35,444 bases of DNA from CAZIIK01 sp964539235. Lineage in GTDB: Bacteria > Pseudomonadota > Gammaproteobacteria > Francisellales > CACEW01. The position numbers and the translations under genes are program-made. The notes under the pieces were generated by a model. It had not been told where the DNA came from, did no database searches, and saw only the letters and a list, made by a program, of their open reading frames with translations. Every line of letters starts with the position of its first letter. The stretch's first letter is position 1. Shown one piece after another: positions 8,093-15,754 of this stretch. The stretch spans positions 1 to 35,444 of the forward strand of contig CAZIIK010000096.1 in NCBI GenBank assembly GCA_964539235.1. The letters are read 5' to 3'.

Positions 8093-8164
8093 GGCACTTG
8101 AAGGCGTTGAACCCGCCAGGTGCCGCCTTTTGGGTCGAAGGCATCTTATGGGATGCCCATGACC
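8093..8164. other. Two tandem hairpins in the mip-xthA spacer
   Basis: The first hairpin pairs GGCACTT (8093-8099) with AGGTGCC (8118-8124) and, inside a GAA bulge, GGCG (8103-8106) with CGCC (8114-8117). The second pairs GGTC (8133-8136) with GACC (8161-8164) and GGCATC (8140-8145) with GATGCC (8152-8157), again with GAA on the 5' side. Both carry the shared GAAGGC at the bulge. The spacer lies between divergent genes, so the structure could belong to the leader of either mip or xthA. The rest of the 191-bp spacer shows no clear promoter. The pairing is visible, but strand and function are unknown. Confidence 0.45.
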
Positions 8165-8238
8165 TCGTCAACCGCAGTAGGGATGGCATGGGGAATGTCT
8201 CACGTCCAACAGAGAAACTATCGCTGGGGAGAAATACA

Positions 8239-9030
8239 ATGCGAGTGATGTCTTTTAATGCCAATGGCATTCGTGCTGCTGCACGCAAAGGCTTTTTTGA
8301 ATGGTTCTTAGTACAGGACATCGACGTTTTATGTGTGCAAGAGACTAAAGCACAAACTGAGCAATTAGCTGACGCCGTATTTACGCCTATCGGTTACCAC
8401 CGTTTTCTATTTGACGCTGAGAAGAAAGGCTACAGCGGTGTGGCGATTTATACTCGCCAAAAACCTGATCAGGTGGTTACCGGATTGGGTTGGCCGTGCC
8501 CAGATACCGAAGGACGTTATATACAAATCGACTTGGGTGACTTGAGTATTGTTTCGTTATATTTGCCTTCAGGTTCGTCGGGTGACCATCGTCAGGCGCA
8601 TAAGATCGAATTCATGGAACGTTACCAGGCTATTTTGGCCGAACAATTACAGACTGGACGGTCGTGGATTATTTGTGGTGATTGGAATATTGTGCATCGT
8701 GAAATCGATATTAAGAATTTCAAAAGTAATCAAAAAACATCGGGCTGTTTGCCAGAAGAACGGGCTTGGCTGGATGATTTGTTCACCAGTGGTTGGGTCG
8801 ATGCCTTCCGCGTGATCAATCAAGAACCACATCAGTACACCTGGTGGTCAAACCGCGGCCAAGCATGGGCGAATAATGTAGGATGGCGCATTGATTACCA
8901 AGTGATTTCGCCTGATTTGAAAGAGAAAGTTAAAGCTGTATCGATTTATCGTGAACAGCGTTTTTCAGATCATGCGCCATTGATTGTGGAATACGCGCCT
9001 GACGGCGTTATCCCCAAGGCAAATCTTTAA
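8239..9030 (+). CDS. xthA: Exodeoxyribonuclease III of the Crc-related lineage
   Basis: This is an AP endonuclease and 3'-5' exonuclease of base excision repair. The 263-residue product has the full set of ExoIII catalytic positions: Asn in MSFNANG, Glu in CVQETKA, Tyr in YLPSGSSGD, Asp and Asn in GDWNI, Asp in GWRIDYQV and the Asp-His pair in SDHAPL. The phrases LPSGSSGD, ERAWLDDLF, YTWWSNRGQAW and GWRIDYQVISP resemble Pseudomonas Crc, a catalytically dead regulator, but here the active site is intact. The start at 8239 has a GGGGAG Shine-Dalgarno and fits homologs; the frame is open further upstream into the structured spacer. Its 3' end overlaps rph by 23 bp, tail to tail. Confidence 0.9.
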   Translation: MRVMSFNANGIRAAARKGFFEWFLVQDIDVLCVQETKAQTEQLADAVFTPIGYHRFLFDAEKKGYSGVAIYTRQKPDQVVTGLGWPCPDTEGRYIQIDLGDLSIVSLYLPSGSSGDHRQAHKIEFMERYQAILAEQLQTGRSWIICGDWNIVHREIDIKNFKSNQKTSGCLPEERAWLDDLFTSGWVDAFRVINQEPHQYTWWSNRGQAWANNVGWRIDYQVISPDLKEKVKAVSIYREQRFSDHAPLIVEYAPDGVIPKANL

Positions 9031-9766
9031 TCGATTGAATGCCGAGGGCCGCTTTCTGTTCAGAGATCAGTGTATTGATGCCGCTTTTTGCCAATGACAG
9101 CATTTGGCCAAAATCTTGTTCAGAAAATGCTTCGCCTTCTGCGGTTCCTTGAATTTCAACAAAGCCGCCTTGGTCGTTCATGATGATATTCATATCCGTT
9201 TCAGCATTGGAATCTTCGAGGTAGTCGAGGTCGAGTACAGCTTGATCTTTATAGATACCGACAGAAATAGCGGCAATCAGATGTTTGAGCGGATGGGGTG
9301 TTTTCAGTGATTTAGGCAGTAGCTTTTGCTCGCGGAAAAAATTAAAAGCATCTGCCAAAGCAATACATGAACCTGTAATAGAAGCAGTACGCGTACCGCC
9401 ATCCGCTTGAATGACATCACAGTCTACATGAATGGTGTATTCCGGTAAGAAGCGTAGATCGACAGCCCCACGCAATGCGCGGCCAATTAAGCGTTGGATT
9501 TCTTGAGTACGACCCGATTGCTTGCCACGAGTGGCTTCTCGATTAGTGCGCTCATTGGTGGCGCGTGGCAGCATGCCGTATTCGGCGGTTAACCAGGCTT
9601 GGCCTTTGCCTTTTAGGAAGCGTGGTACGCCAGCCACAACACTGGCATTACATAGAACTTTAGTTTCGCCAAAGCAGACTAAAACGGAGCCTTCGGCATG
9701 TTTGGTGTAATGGCGTTCGATTTTGATATCGCGGAGTTGATCGTTCGTACGTTTACTGGGGCGCAT
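9008..9766 (-). CDS. rph: Ribonuclease PH
   Basis: This phosphate-dependent 3' exoribonuclease trims tRNA precursors. The 252 residues carry the family hallmarks: MRPSKRTNDQLR at the start, GSVLVCFGETKVLC, the RATNERTNRE and GRTQEIQRLIGRALR blocks that bind phosphate and RNA, DCDVIQADGGTRTASI, and the C-terminal EIQGTAEGEAFS motif. The length is slightly above E. coli (238 for the intact form). It converges on xthA with a 23-bp overlap and diverges from ubiCA, with only 58 bp between the starts. Confidence 0.97.
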   Translation of the reverse strand: MRPSKRTNDQLRDIKIERHYTKHAEGSVLVCFGETKVLCNASVVAGVPRFLKGKGQAWLTAEYGMLPRATNERTNREATRGKQSGRTQEIQRLIGRALRGAVDLRFLPEYTIHVDCDVIQADGGTRTASITGSCIALADAFNFFREQKLLPKSLKTPHPLKHLIAAISVGIYKDQAVLDLDYLEDSNAETDMNIIMNDQGGFVEIQGTAEGEAFSEQDFGQMLSLAKSGINTLISEQKAALGIQSIKDLPWG

Positions 9767-9802
9767 TGTTTTCTCGAAAAGGGCATGTGAAAATCGCCGG
9801 CC

Positions 9803-9831
9803 AGTATACGCAAAGGGTTATGTGATGACCA
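9803..9831 (-). promoter_or_regulatory. Promoter of rph
   Basis: On the minus strand TGGTCA (9831-9826) and TATACT (9808-9803) are 17 bp apart. The -35 box lies over the first codons of the divergent ubiCA gene, so the two promoters must overlap in the short spacer. Confidence 0.45.
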
Positions 9832-11207
9832 GCATTCGATGGCAGGTATTTTCAGATGAATTAGTGGCGCAGATACCCGCTTCATGCCGAGATTGGCTGA
9901 CGCGTCCTTACATCCTGACACAACACTTGCGTGCGGTCGGTGAGCTGACGATGGATGTATTATCCGAGCACACCTCGGCCGATGGTTGGCAGCGCCAGAT
10001 TGTGCATCAAATTGAGGGTCAATCCGTTGTATTTGCACAAGTCGATGTGCCCACAGAAACCTTTGAAGCCTTGGAGAAACAGCTAGGCAGTTTGCATAAC
10101 CAACCTTTGGGTGAAACGTTATTGTATCAAATTGATGCGGTCAAACGCTCGCCGTTTCGATTTGTTCAGTTGCCGTCGAACAGTGATTTATATCGGGCAG
10201 CCTGTGCACAGTGTTCAGGCGATAATGAAGTGTTATGGGCGCGGCAATCGACCTTTTACTGGCATGGTTTGCCTTTGATGGTGACTGAGGTATTTTTGCC
10301 GGCCATTCCGGCTTTTAAACCCATTCGCGAGGGGCGACGTATGCGTGCAGCACTGTGGCAAAAAGTTTTAGATTATGTGCATTTGGTGCGTTTGCATCGA
10401 CCCATTCCAATCTTGTTAATGCTATGGCCAACGTTTTGGGGGTTATGGATTGCTTCAGCTGGTGTGCCTGCTGGGCGTTACTGGGTCATCTTTATTTTGG
10501 GCACGATTATCATGCGTTCAGCCGGTGATATTTTCAATGATATTGCCGATCGTAAATTGGACGGTTATGTCGAACGAACGCAAATGCGGCCGTTGGCAAC
10601 AGGACGTATTCGGGCGCGTAATGCAGTGGTTTTTGCTGGGGTTTTAGTACTGTGCGCCTTTGTGTTGGTGTTATGTTTGAATCCTTTATCTATTGCTTTT
10701 GCCTGTATTGGTTTAGGTCTGGCATTGGTTTATCCATTAATGAAACGCGTGACGCACTGGCCACAATTGGTATTAGGTTTTGCTTATAACTGGGGCATTT
10801 TATTGGCATTTACCGCGGTGCAAGATCGTTTTCCACCAACCATTGCTTGGGTTCTATGGGTCGTCGCCGTTCTTTGGACCGTGGCTTATGACACCTTCTA
10901 TGCCGTAGCCGATATGGCTGATGATGTGAAACTAGGTATTAAATCGACGGCAGTTTTATTTGGGCGCCATATGCATGCAATTGTTGGGCTGCTACAGGTC
11001 TTGGTTTTGCTGGGCTTATGCATGGTCGGTCTGCAGTTGCATTATCATTTGGGTTATTTTGTCTGCGTAGCGTTGTGCGCACCTCTGATGATTTATCAGC
11101 ACGCCTTACTGCCGGGTCGAAACATTCAGCTCTGTATTCAAGCGTTTAATCACAATCAATGGATTGGCTTGTTAGTGTTGCTAGGCATTATTATTCAATA
11201 TTTTTAG
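9825..11207 (+). CDS. ubiCA: Fused chorismate lyase / 4-hydroxybenzoate polyprenyltransferase (UbiC-UbiA)
   Basis: One 460-residue reading frame joins the first two committed steps of ubiquinone synthesis. Residues 1 to about 165 are UbiC, which releases pyruvate from chorismate to give 4-hydroxybenzoate: note QRQIVHQIEGQ, the QPLGETLL block and LMVTEVFLPAIPAF with the catalytic-site Glu. After a short basic linker, residues from about 185 on are UbiA, which prenylates that product in the membrane. Both Asp-rich prenyl-diphosphate motifs are present (DIFNDIADRKLDGYVERT and TFYAVADMADDVKLG), with several membrane helices. Elsewhere these are usually two adjacent genes. A GTG codon just before the ATG at 9825 is an alternative start. 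No frameshift is visible at the junction. Confidence 0.93.
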   Translation: MTSIRWQVFSDELVAQIPASCRDWLTRPYILTQHLRAVGELTMDVLSEHTSADGWQRQIVHQIEGQSVVFAQVDVPTETFEALEKQLGSLHNQPLGETLLYQIDAVKRSPFRFVQLPSNSDLYRAACAQCSGDNEVLWARQSTFYWHGLPLMVTEVFLPAIPAFKPIREGRRMRAALWQKVLDYVHLVRLHRPIPILLMLWPTFWGLWIASAGVPAGRYWVIFILGTIIMRSAGDIFNDIADRKLDGYVERTQMRPLATGRIRARNAVVFAGVLVLCAFVLVLCLNPLSIAFACIGLGLALVYPLMKRVTHWPQLVLGFAYNWGILLAFTAVQDRFPPTIAWVLWVVAVLWTVAYDTFYAVADMADDVKLGIKSTAVLFGRHMHAIVGLLQVLVLLGLCMVGLQLHYHLGYFVCVALCAPLMIYQHALLPGRNIQLCIQAFNHNQWIGLLVLLGIIIQYF

Positions 11208-11222
11208 ATTTTTATAGCAATA

Positions 11223-11246
11223 AAAATTATATTTTTGTATAATTTT
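11223..11246. repeat. AT-only inverted repeat after ubiCA
   Basis: AAAATTATA (11223-11231) and TATAATTTT (11238-11246) are exact complements around a six-base, T-rich loop, 16 bp after the ubiCA stop. It may be a weak terminator, or the second arm may serve as a -10 region. The AT-only stem makes termination doubtful. Confidence 0.35.
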
Positions 11247-11281
11247 GCGTGAATTTCATGAGAAGAGCGTGATTCCTTTTG

Positions 11282-11311
11282 TTGACAGATCGTGTATGCT
11301 CGTCGTCTATT
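11282..11311 (+). promoter_or_regulatory. Candidate promoter of the GtrA-like gene
   Basis: A perfect TTGACA (11282-11287) is followed after 18 bp by TCTATT (11306-11311), a moderate -10. The predicted transcript would start shortly before the ATG at 11336, which argues against the longer frame that begins with TTG at 11279. Confidence 0.45.
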
Positions 11312-11335
11312 TTTGACGGTACGGCGTTTAGGCAC

Positions 11336-11725
11336 ATGGTGCGTGCTTTTATCAAATTTGGCATTGTTGGGTTAAGTGGTGTTGTGGTGAATGCCGGTGT
11401 GTACAACCTGCTGCTGTTTGCGGCTTTCTTTAGCACCCACTATTTATTGGCCAATACCATTGCGTTTCTCATCGCGGTGACCAATAACTTCTATTGGAAC
11501 TTCCGCTGGACCTTCAAGGGTAGGGCACAGCATCGTACGGTATCGCAGAAGTACATTCGTTTTGTCTTGATTTCGTTGTGTGGCTTTGCTGTCAATACTA
11601 TTCTGCTTGGCGTGATGGTGCATCACATTGCATTGAACAAGCGTTTGGCGAATATCATTGCCATTGGCGCAACCTGTGCGTTGAATTTTATGGGTAACTA
11701 TTTGATTACATTCCGTGATCGTTAA
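11336..11725 (+). CDS. GtrA-family membrane protein
   Basis: This small membrane protein belongs to the GtrA/DPMS group, whose members are thought to move polyprenyl-linked sugars across the inner membrane. The 129 residues hold four hydrophobic segments: FIKFGIVGLSGVVVNAGVYN, LLANTIAFLIAVTNNFYWN, FVLISLCGFAVNTILLGVMV and IIAIGATCALNFMGNYLITF. Typical family features are the F-K-F-G-I-V-G-x-S-G opening, the NFYWNFRWTF stretch after helix two and the final N-x-x-GNYLITF. The ATG at 11336 has AGG a few bases upstream. No glycosyltransferase gene is adjacent, so its substrate cannot be guessed. The repeat cluster starts 36 bp downstream. Confidence 0.82.
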   Translation: MVRAFIKFGIVGLSGVVVNAGVYNLLLFAAFFSTHYLLANTIAFLIAVTNNFYWNFRWTFKGRAQHRTVSQKYIRFVLISLCGFAVNTILLGVMVHHIALNKRLANIIAIGATCALNFMGNYLITFRDR

Positions 11726-11760
11726 TTGGGTTCGCGGCCTTTGATCATAGCGTTGGCTGT

Positions 11761-11881
11761 CCTTCGACAGGCTCAGGAACCTTCTTTTTAGCGCTGACTG
11801 AGCTTGTCGAAGTCGAGAGCGCCTTCCCTTCGACAGGATCAGGGACCACCCTTCGGCAGGCTCAGGAACCTTTTGTCGAAG
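11761..11881. repeat. Cluster of CTTCGACAGGCTCAG-type interspersed repeats
   Basis: Five related units lie within 121 bp. Direct copies begin at 11761 (CCTTCGACAGGCTCAGG), 11827 (CCTTCGACAGGATCAGG) and 11850 (CCTTCGGCAGGCTCAGG). An inverted copy is at 11798-11812 (CTGAGCTTGTCGAAG) and a partial inverted one at 11871-11881. Direct and inverted copies can pair into hairpins. This motif is a familiar REP-like element in several bacterial groups. Here it lies between convergent gtrA and bamD, where it could also end transcription. The unit at 11850-11866 overlaps the end of bamD and provides its stop codon. Confidence 0.85.
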
Positions 11882-12641
11882 AGGCGGGCATTGACCATTT
11901 AAATGTGTTTTTCGGAAAATTATATTTCAACACTTTGTAGTCAGTCTGGGCCATGCGATAAAGTCCCAGTTTGTTATACGACTTGATCGATAATTCTAAA
12001 GCTTGCTCAACCACAGGCGAGGTAGAATAGTGCTTGATCACATTCTGTGCGCGTGTGAGTGCAGCGACATAAGCGTGGCGTTTGTAGTAATACTCACCAA
12101 CTAAATACTGATAATTTGCCAGGGTGTTGACTAGAAACATCATGCGGCGACGTGCATCCGGTGCGTAACGGGATTGTGGATAGTTAGTAACGACGGTTTT
12201 AAAGTTTTGATAGGCATTCAGGTAATTAGCCGCATCATGCTTGGCCATTTCATAGGGAAAGTAGCGCTGTAGAAAACCACGGCCATTATTAAAATCAACG
12301 ACGCCGAGCATGTAGTAGGCATAGGCTGCATTTGGGCTACTGGGGTAGAGCTTGAGGTAGCGTTCTGCAGCGGCCAATGCCATGGCAGGTTCGTCTGCAA
12401 TGTAATACGCATAAATGATCTCTAAATCACCTTTTTGGCTGTAGCTACTAAAAGGGTATTGCGCATTGAGCGACTCAAAGGCATTGATGGCATCGTTGTA
12501 GTCATCATCTGCCAAGTGATTGTGTCCAACGGCATAAATATAAGCCGCGCTATTGCCCAGGTATTGGTAGGTTGGATTCTTGTGGGCGCAACCCGTCAGT
12601 GCTAACGCAGCGGCACATAATAAAGCGGTTTTTTTCAACAT
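11862..12641 (-). CDS. bamD: BamD outer-membrane assembly lipoprotein
   Basis: This is an essential component of the BAM complex, which inserts beta-barrel proteins into the outer membrane. The 259-residue product has a lipoprotein signal, MLKKTALLCAAALALTGC, with the lipidated Cys at 18. TPR-like helical pairs follow (DDDYNDAINAFESLNAQYPFS, MALAAAERYLKLYPSSPNA, NAYQNFKTVVTNYPQSRYA), the usual BamD pattern. The upstream in-frame start at 12674 is rejected because it would bury the signal peptide. The last residues, about SSTKGS, and the TGA stop come from the interspersed repeat at 11850-11881, so the original C-terminus was probably different. BamD needs its N-terminal TPR part most, so function is likely intact. 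Confidence 0.92.
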   Translation of the reverse strand: MLKKTALLCAAALALTGCAHKNPTYQYLGNSAAYIYAVGHNHLADDDYNDAINAFESLNAQYPFSSYSQKGDLEIIYAYYIADEPAMALAAAERYLKLYPSSPNAAYAYYMLGVVDFNNGRGFLQRYFPYEMAKHDAANYLNAYQNFKTVVTNYPQSRYAPDARRRMMFLVNTLANYQYLVGEYYYKRHAYVAALTRAQNVIKHYSTSPVVEQALELSIKSYNKLGLYRMAQTDYKVLKYNFPKNTFKWSMPASSTKGS

Positions 12642-12674
12642 AAGCACATAGGCAGGACAATCATCAGGCCGCAC

Positions 12675-12703
12675 ATTGTAGCGATTCTGTCTGTAGGGGT
12701 CGA
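12675..12703 (-). promoter_or_regulatory. Promoter of bamD
   Basis: On the minus strand TCGACC (12703-12698) and TACAAT (12680-12675) are 17 bp apart, about 34 bp before the BamD start codon. Confidence 0.5.
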
Positions 12704-12765
12704 TACGTTATTGAAAGAGCGAGTCGTCACTGGCCCATAGCAGCTCACTTTCAAATAAATACTAA

Positions 12766-12794
12766 TTGTTCAACCTTCCATCCTCGGGTCTAAT
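12766..12794 (+). promoter_or_regulatory. Promoter of the RHS-core gene
   Basis: TTGTTC (12766-12771) and TCTAAT (12789-12794) are separated by 17 bp, giving a leader of about 20 nt before the Shine-Dalgarno AGGAAG and the ATG at 12823. The rest of the 181-bp spacer back to bamD holds only the divergent bamD promoter. Confidence 0.5.
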
Positions 12795-12822
12795 CAGCGC
12801 AACATATTAGCCAGGAAGAAAT

Positions 12823-13881
12823 ATGCTAAACAAAATAGGATTTCGCTTAGCGGGTGTTACGTTAAGTATGGCAAGTTTATGGTCTGCCAACCTGGTTGCA
12901 GTGGGTGCCTTATTGGTCGGTCCAGTTTCACATAAAGCGACTGTATCAAATCGTACTGAGACGCCATTTGGCCAAAATAAAAAAGTCAAACGTCAAAGGT
13001 CATTTGGTTTTGATGGGCAGCTCACGGATCTGCACACCGGGTGGCAGTTTCTGGGTAAAGGCTACAGGGCGTACAACTCACTTTTGCACAGGTTTATGGG
13101 TCACGACTCTCTATCACCTTTTGCGCGTGGTGGTATCAATGGCTACGTGTTTGTCAAAAACAACCCCATTATGCAGTTTGATCCAAGTGGTCATATGCCG
13201 CGGTGGTTATCATTCATCGTGCCTCAAACCATAGGTGGATGGATTGGCCTTGGTGTAGGGAAAGCAGTTGGAGTCATGACGGGTGTCTTGATGGGTAAAT
13301 TTGCAATGGGTTTACTACCTAAGGCAGCAGCTCTTGTAACAGCGGCAGGTGTAGGTGGTGTGTCTAATGCTGCTGGTCAATATGTCGGTCATGCGATTGA
13401 CACAGATGATTGGAGTGTGAAACCTGATGAAATTTCAAGGTTGATTATTTCTTTTGCCTTTGGTGCAGGACTGGGTGCTATGACGACTGACTTTACCTCA
13501 GCTTTTGTGTCCAGTCGAGGTAAAGTGTTGTCAAGTTTCAGGTCGTCGGAAATGGATATATCTTCTGAGGATATTCAAGCTTTCAAACGAGGTTCTAATG
13601 CCTATTTAGTAGATAATTCTAGAGGCTCTGAGGAAATTTCAAATGAAGTTCCCAGTTGGATTGATGAAGAACACCCTATTAGTCAACAAAGCCAGCAAGT
13701 TGTTAACCCGTCAACCGCTTCCAATTCTCTGATGCCGTATTATCCAGAACATACTAACGAACCATCCTTAGTCTTATCTTCCAGGTCAGTGAGCATGGTT
13801 GGGGTTAATAATTCTGACGCTAGGCTATACGATTCGCCCTATGTATCTATCCACAGTGGTGAGAATGTGCTTGTAGATTAG
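12823..13881 (+). CDS. Orphan protein with an RHS-repeat core motif
   Basis: The 352-residue product has an N-terminal hydrophobic stretch (about 9-33) that may be a signal or anchor. Residues about 60-125 contain the hyperconserved end of RHS repeats (FGFDGQLTDLH, YNSLLHRFMGHDSLSPF, GGINGYVFVKNNPIMQFDPSGH). In full RHS toxins this motif marks the border between the repeat shell and the variable C-terminal effector. Here only one such unit exists, with no long repeat region. A Gly/Ala-rich, glycine-zipper-like segment follows at about 130-225, then a Ser-rich, acidic tail of about 130 residues that I cannot assign to any enzyme. No immunity gene or secretion component is adjacent. It could be a small effector, or a remnant of a larger RHS gene with its own promoter. 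Confidence 0.75.
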   Translation: MLNKIGFRLAGVTLSMASLWSANLVAVGALLVGPVSHKATVSNRTETPFGQNKKVKRQRSFGFDGQLTDLHTGWQFLGKGYRAYNSLLHRFMGHDSLSPFARGGINGYVFVKNNPIMQFDPSGHMPRWLSFIVPQTIGGWIGLGVGKAVGVMTGVLMGKFAMGLLPKAAALVTAAGVGGVSNAAGQYVGHAIDTDDWSVKPDEISRLIISFAFGAGLGAMTTDFTSAFVSSRGKVLSSFRSSEMDISSEDIQAFKRGSNAYLVDNSRGSEEISNEVPSWIDEEHPISQQSQQVVNPSTASNSLMPYYPEHTNEPSLVLSSRSVSMVGVNNSDARLYDSPYVSIHSGENVLVD

Positions 13882-13995
13882 ATGCGCCTGTTTAAGGCAT
13901 TTTGGTTGGGTGGTATTTCACAACTGTTGTGTATCGTGGGTTTGTTCTAGAAATGTGCTACAGTCTCGCCAGAATTTTGAGAGTGCGCTAACACA

Positions 13996-15753
13996 ATGTC
14001 GAAGCAGCAGAAAAAACCGCGGCGTCCAGTGAACAAAGGCGTGTATAAACGCCTGTTGGGCATTTTAAAACCGTATTGGTTGGTATTTGTCATCGCAGCG
14101 GTGGGTAATGTGATGTACGCAGCCGCCGATTCCTACGTCACCTATCTATTCAAGCCGTTGTTAGATAAGGGCTTTATCGATAAAGATGTAGCTTTTCTAC
14201 ACATGTTGCCTTTGATGATCCTGGGTATTTTTGTGGTGCGTGGCGTGGGTAGTTTTATCGGTACTTATGCCATCGGTTGGATTGGGCGGAAGATTATTTG
14301 GTTGTTCCGTAAACTGATGTTTGCACATTTGTTGGGTCTGCCGGCGACTTATTACGATGCCATGTCTTCTGGAAAATTACTGGCTAAATTAACCTACAAC
14401 GTTGACCAAGTGACGCAGGCGACTGGCACTGCGGTGACAACGGTGGTGCGTGAAGGTGGGTTGGTGATTGGTTTGCTGATTGTCATGTTTATTACCAGTT
14501 GGAAACTCAGCTTATTAGTCCTTTTTGTCGTGCCACCGCTGTTAGCCATTGTGCGTTATGTCAGTCGACGTTTTCGCAAACTAAGCAAACGCATTCAAGA
14601 TGCGATGGGTGATGTGACGCATATCGCAGAAGAAACCATCACCGGATACCGCGAAGTGCGGATTTTTCAGGGCGAGAAGCAGCAAAGTGAATGCTTCAAT
14701 CGAGTCGTGGATTACAACTTTGTGCAAAATATGAAGATGACTTTTGCCGATGCAGTGAGCACGCCAGTGATTCAGTTTCTTGGGGCTTGTGTATTAGCAG
14801 CGGTGATTTTTTTGGCGATAGGAACCGGGCAACACTATTTGGTTTCCCCGGGTGGTTTTGCCACCATGATGGCAGCTCTGGTTGCTATTTCACGCCCAAT
14901 GCAACGCTTAACGCGTGTGAATAATCAGATTCAACAAGGCTTGGCAGCAACCGAAGATATTTTTGCATTATTGGAAGAACCTTTGGAGCAAGACCATGGC
15001 ACCGCTACACTGGAGCAGGTTGCAGGTCATATTCAATTTGATCACGTGGGTTTTCATTACAAACCTGGTGGATTGCCAGTCCTGTCTGATATCAATCTCA
15101 ACATTCAGCCGAATCAGACCATCGCCTTGGTGGGCAAATCCGGCGGTGGTAAAAGTACCTTGGTGAGCTTATTGGCACGTTTTTATGCGCCGACAACGGG
15201 TCAGGTGCGTTTGGATGGCGTGGATGTGAAAGACGTTCAGTTGACCAATTTGCGTCAACACATTGCACTGGTATCGCAACATGTCACGCTGTTTGACGAT
15301 ACGATTCGCAATAATATTGCTTATGGCGCGCAGTCTGCTGTAACCGATGAGCAGGTGATTGCTGCGGCTAAAGCGGCCAATGCCTGGGAGTTTATTCAGG
15401 CATTGCCAGCAGGGTTGCAGACACAAGTGGGTGAAAACGGTTTGAATTTGTCAGGTGGACAGCGCCAGCGCGTCGCCATTGCACGTGCCATTTTAAAAGA
15501 CGCACCCATTTTATTGCTCGATGAAGCCACATCTGCTCTGGATAATGAATCCGAACGGGCAGTTCAAGAAGCATTGGATCGGTTAGAAAAAGATCGTACG
15601 ACCATTATTGTGGCGCACCGTTTGTCGACCATTGAGCATGCCGATCAAATTGTGGTGATGGATGCTGGGCGTATTGTCGAAATGGGCACCCATGCAGAGT
15701 TGTTAGCGCAAGCTGGTGTGTATGCCCAATTACATCAAGCGGCGGAGGTATAA
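13996..15753 (+). CDS. msbA: Lipid A export ATPase/permease MsbA
   Basis: This homodimeric ABC exporter flips lipid A-core from the inner to the outer leaflet of the inner membrane. The 585 residues (E. coli 582) hold six membrane helices in the first 320, followed by the ATPase. Walker A is GKSGGGKST, the signature is LSGGQRQR, Walker B is ILLLDEATSALD and the switch His lies in IIVAHRLST. The family phrase SYVTYLFKPLLDKGF near residue 45 supports MsbA over other exporters. The preceding 114 bp hold an extended -10 (TG-C-TACAGT, 13956-13964) without a good -35. The coaX start follows the stop by one base, with GGAGG inside the msbA end. Confidence 0.93.
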   Translation: MSKQQKKPRRPVNKGVYKRLLGILKPYWLVFVIAAVGNVMYAAADSYVTYLFKPLLDKGFIDKDVAFLHMLPLMILGIFVVRGVGSFIGTYAIGWIGRKIIWLFRKLMFAHLLGLPATYYDAMSSGKLLAKLTYNVDQVTQATGTAVTTVVREGGLVIGLLIVMFITSWKLSLLVLFVVPPLLAIVRYVSRRFRKLSKRIQDAMGDVTHIAEETITGYREVRIFQGEKQQSECFNRVVDYNFVQNMKMTFADAVSTPVIQFLGACVLAAVIFLAIGTGQHYLVSPGGFATMMAALVAISRPMQRLTRVNNQIQQGLAATEDIFALLEEPLEQDHGTATLEQVAGHIQFDHVGFHYKPGGLPVLSDINLNIQPNQTIALVGKSGGGKSTLVSLLARFYAPTTGQVRLDGVDVKDVQLTNLRQHIALVSQHVTLFDDTIRNNIAYGAQSAVTDEQVIAAAKAANAWEFIQALPAGLQTQVGENGLNLSGGQRQRVAIARAILKDAPILLLDEATSALDNESERAVQEALDRLEKDRTTIIVAHRLSTIEHADQIVVMDAGRIVEMGTHAELLAQAGVYAQLHQAAEV

Positions 15754-15754
15754 G

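Noticed and set aside
8047..8238. N-terminal extension of the ExoIII frame through the spacer
   Set aside because: The extension has no resemblance to the family, lacks a Shine-Dalgarno and covers strong hairpins, whereas the ATG at 8239 has GGGGAG.
8048..8238. 6S RNA gene in the mip-xthA spacer
   Set aside because: The spacer has about the right size, but the typical closing stem and central bubble could not be found, and the conserved CCTTGAACC/GGTTCAAGG hairpin is absent.
11279..11335. TTG-initiated longer form of the GtrA-like protein
   Set aside because: The extension begins next to a consensus TTGACA, encodes no membrane segment and is absent from the family pattern.
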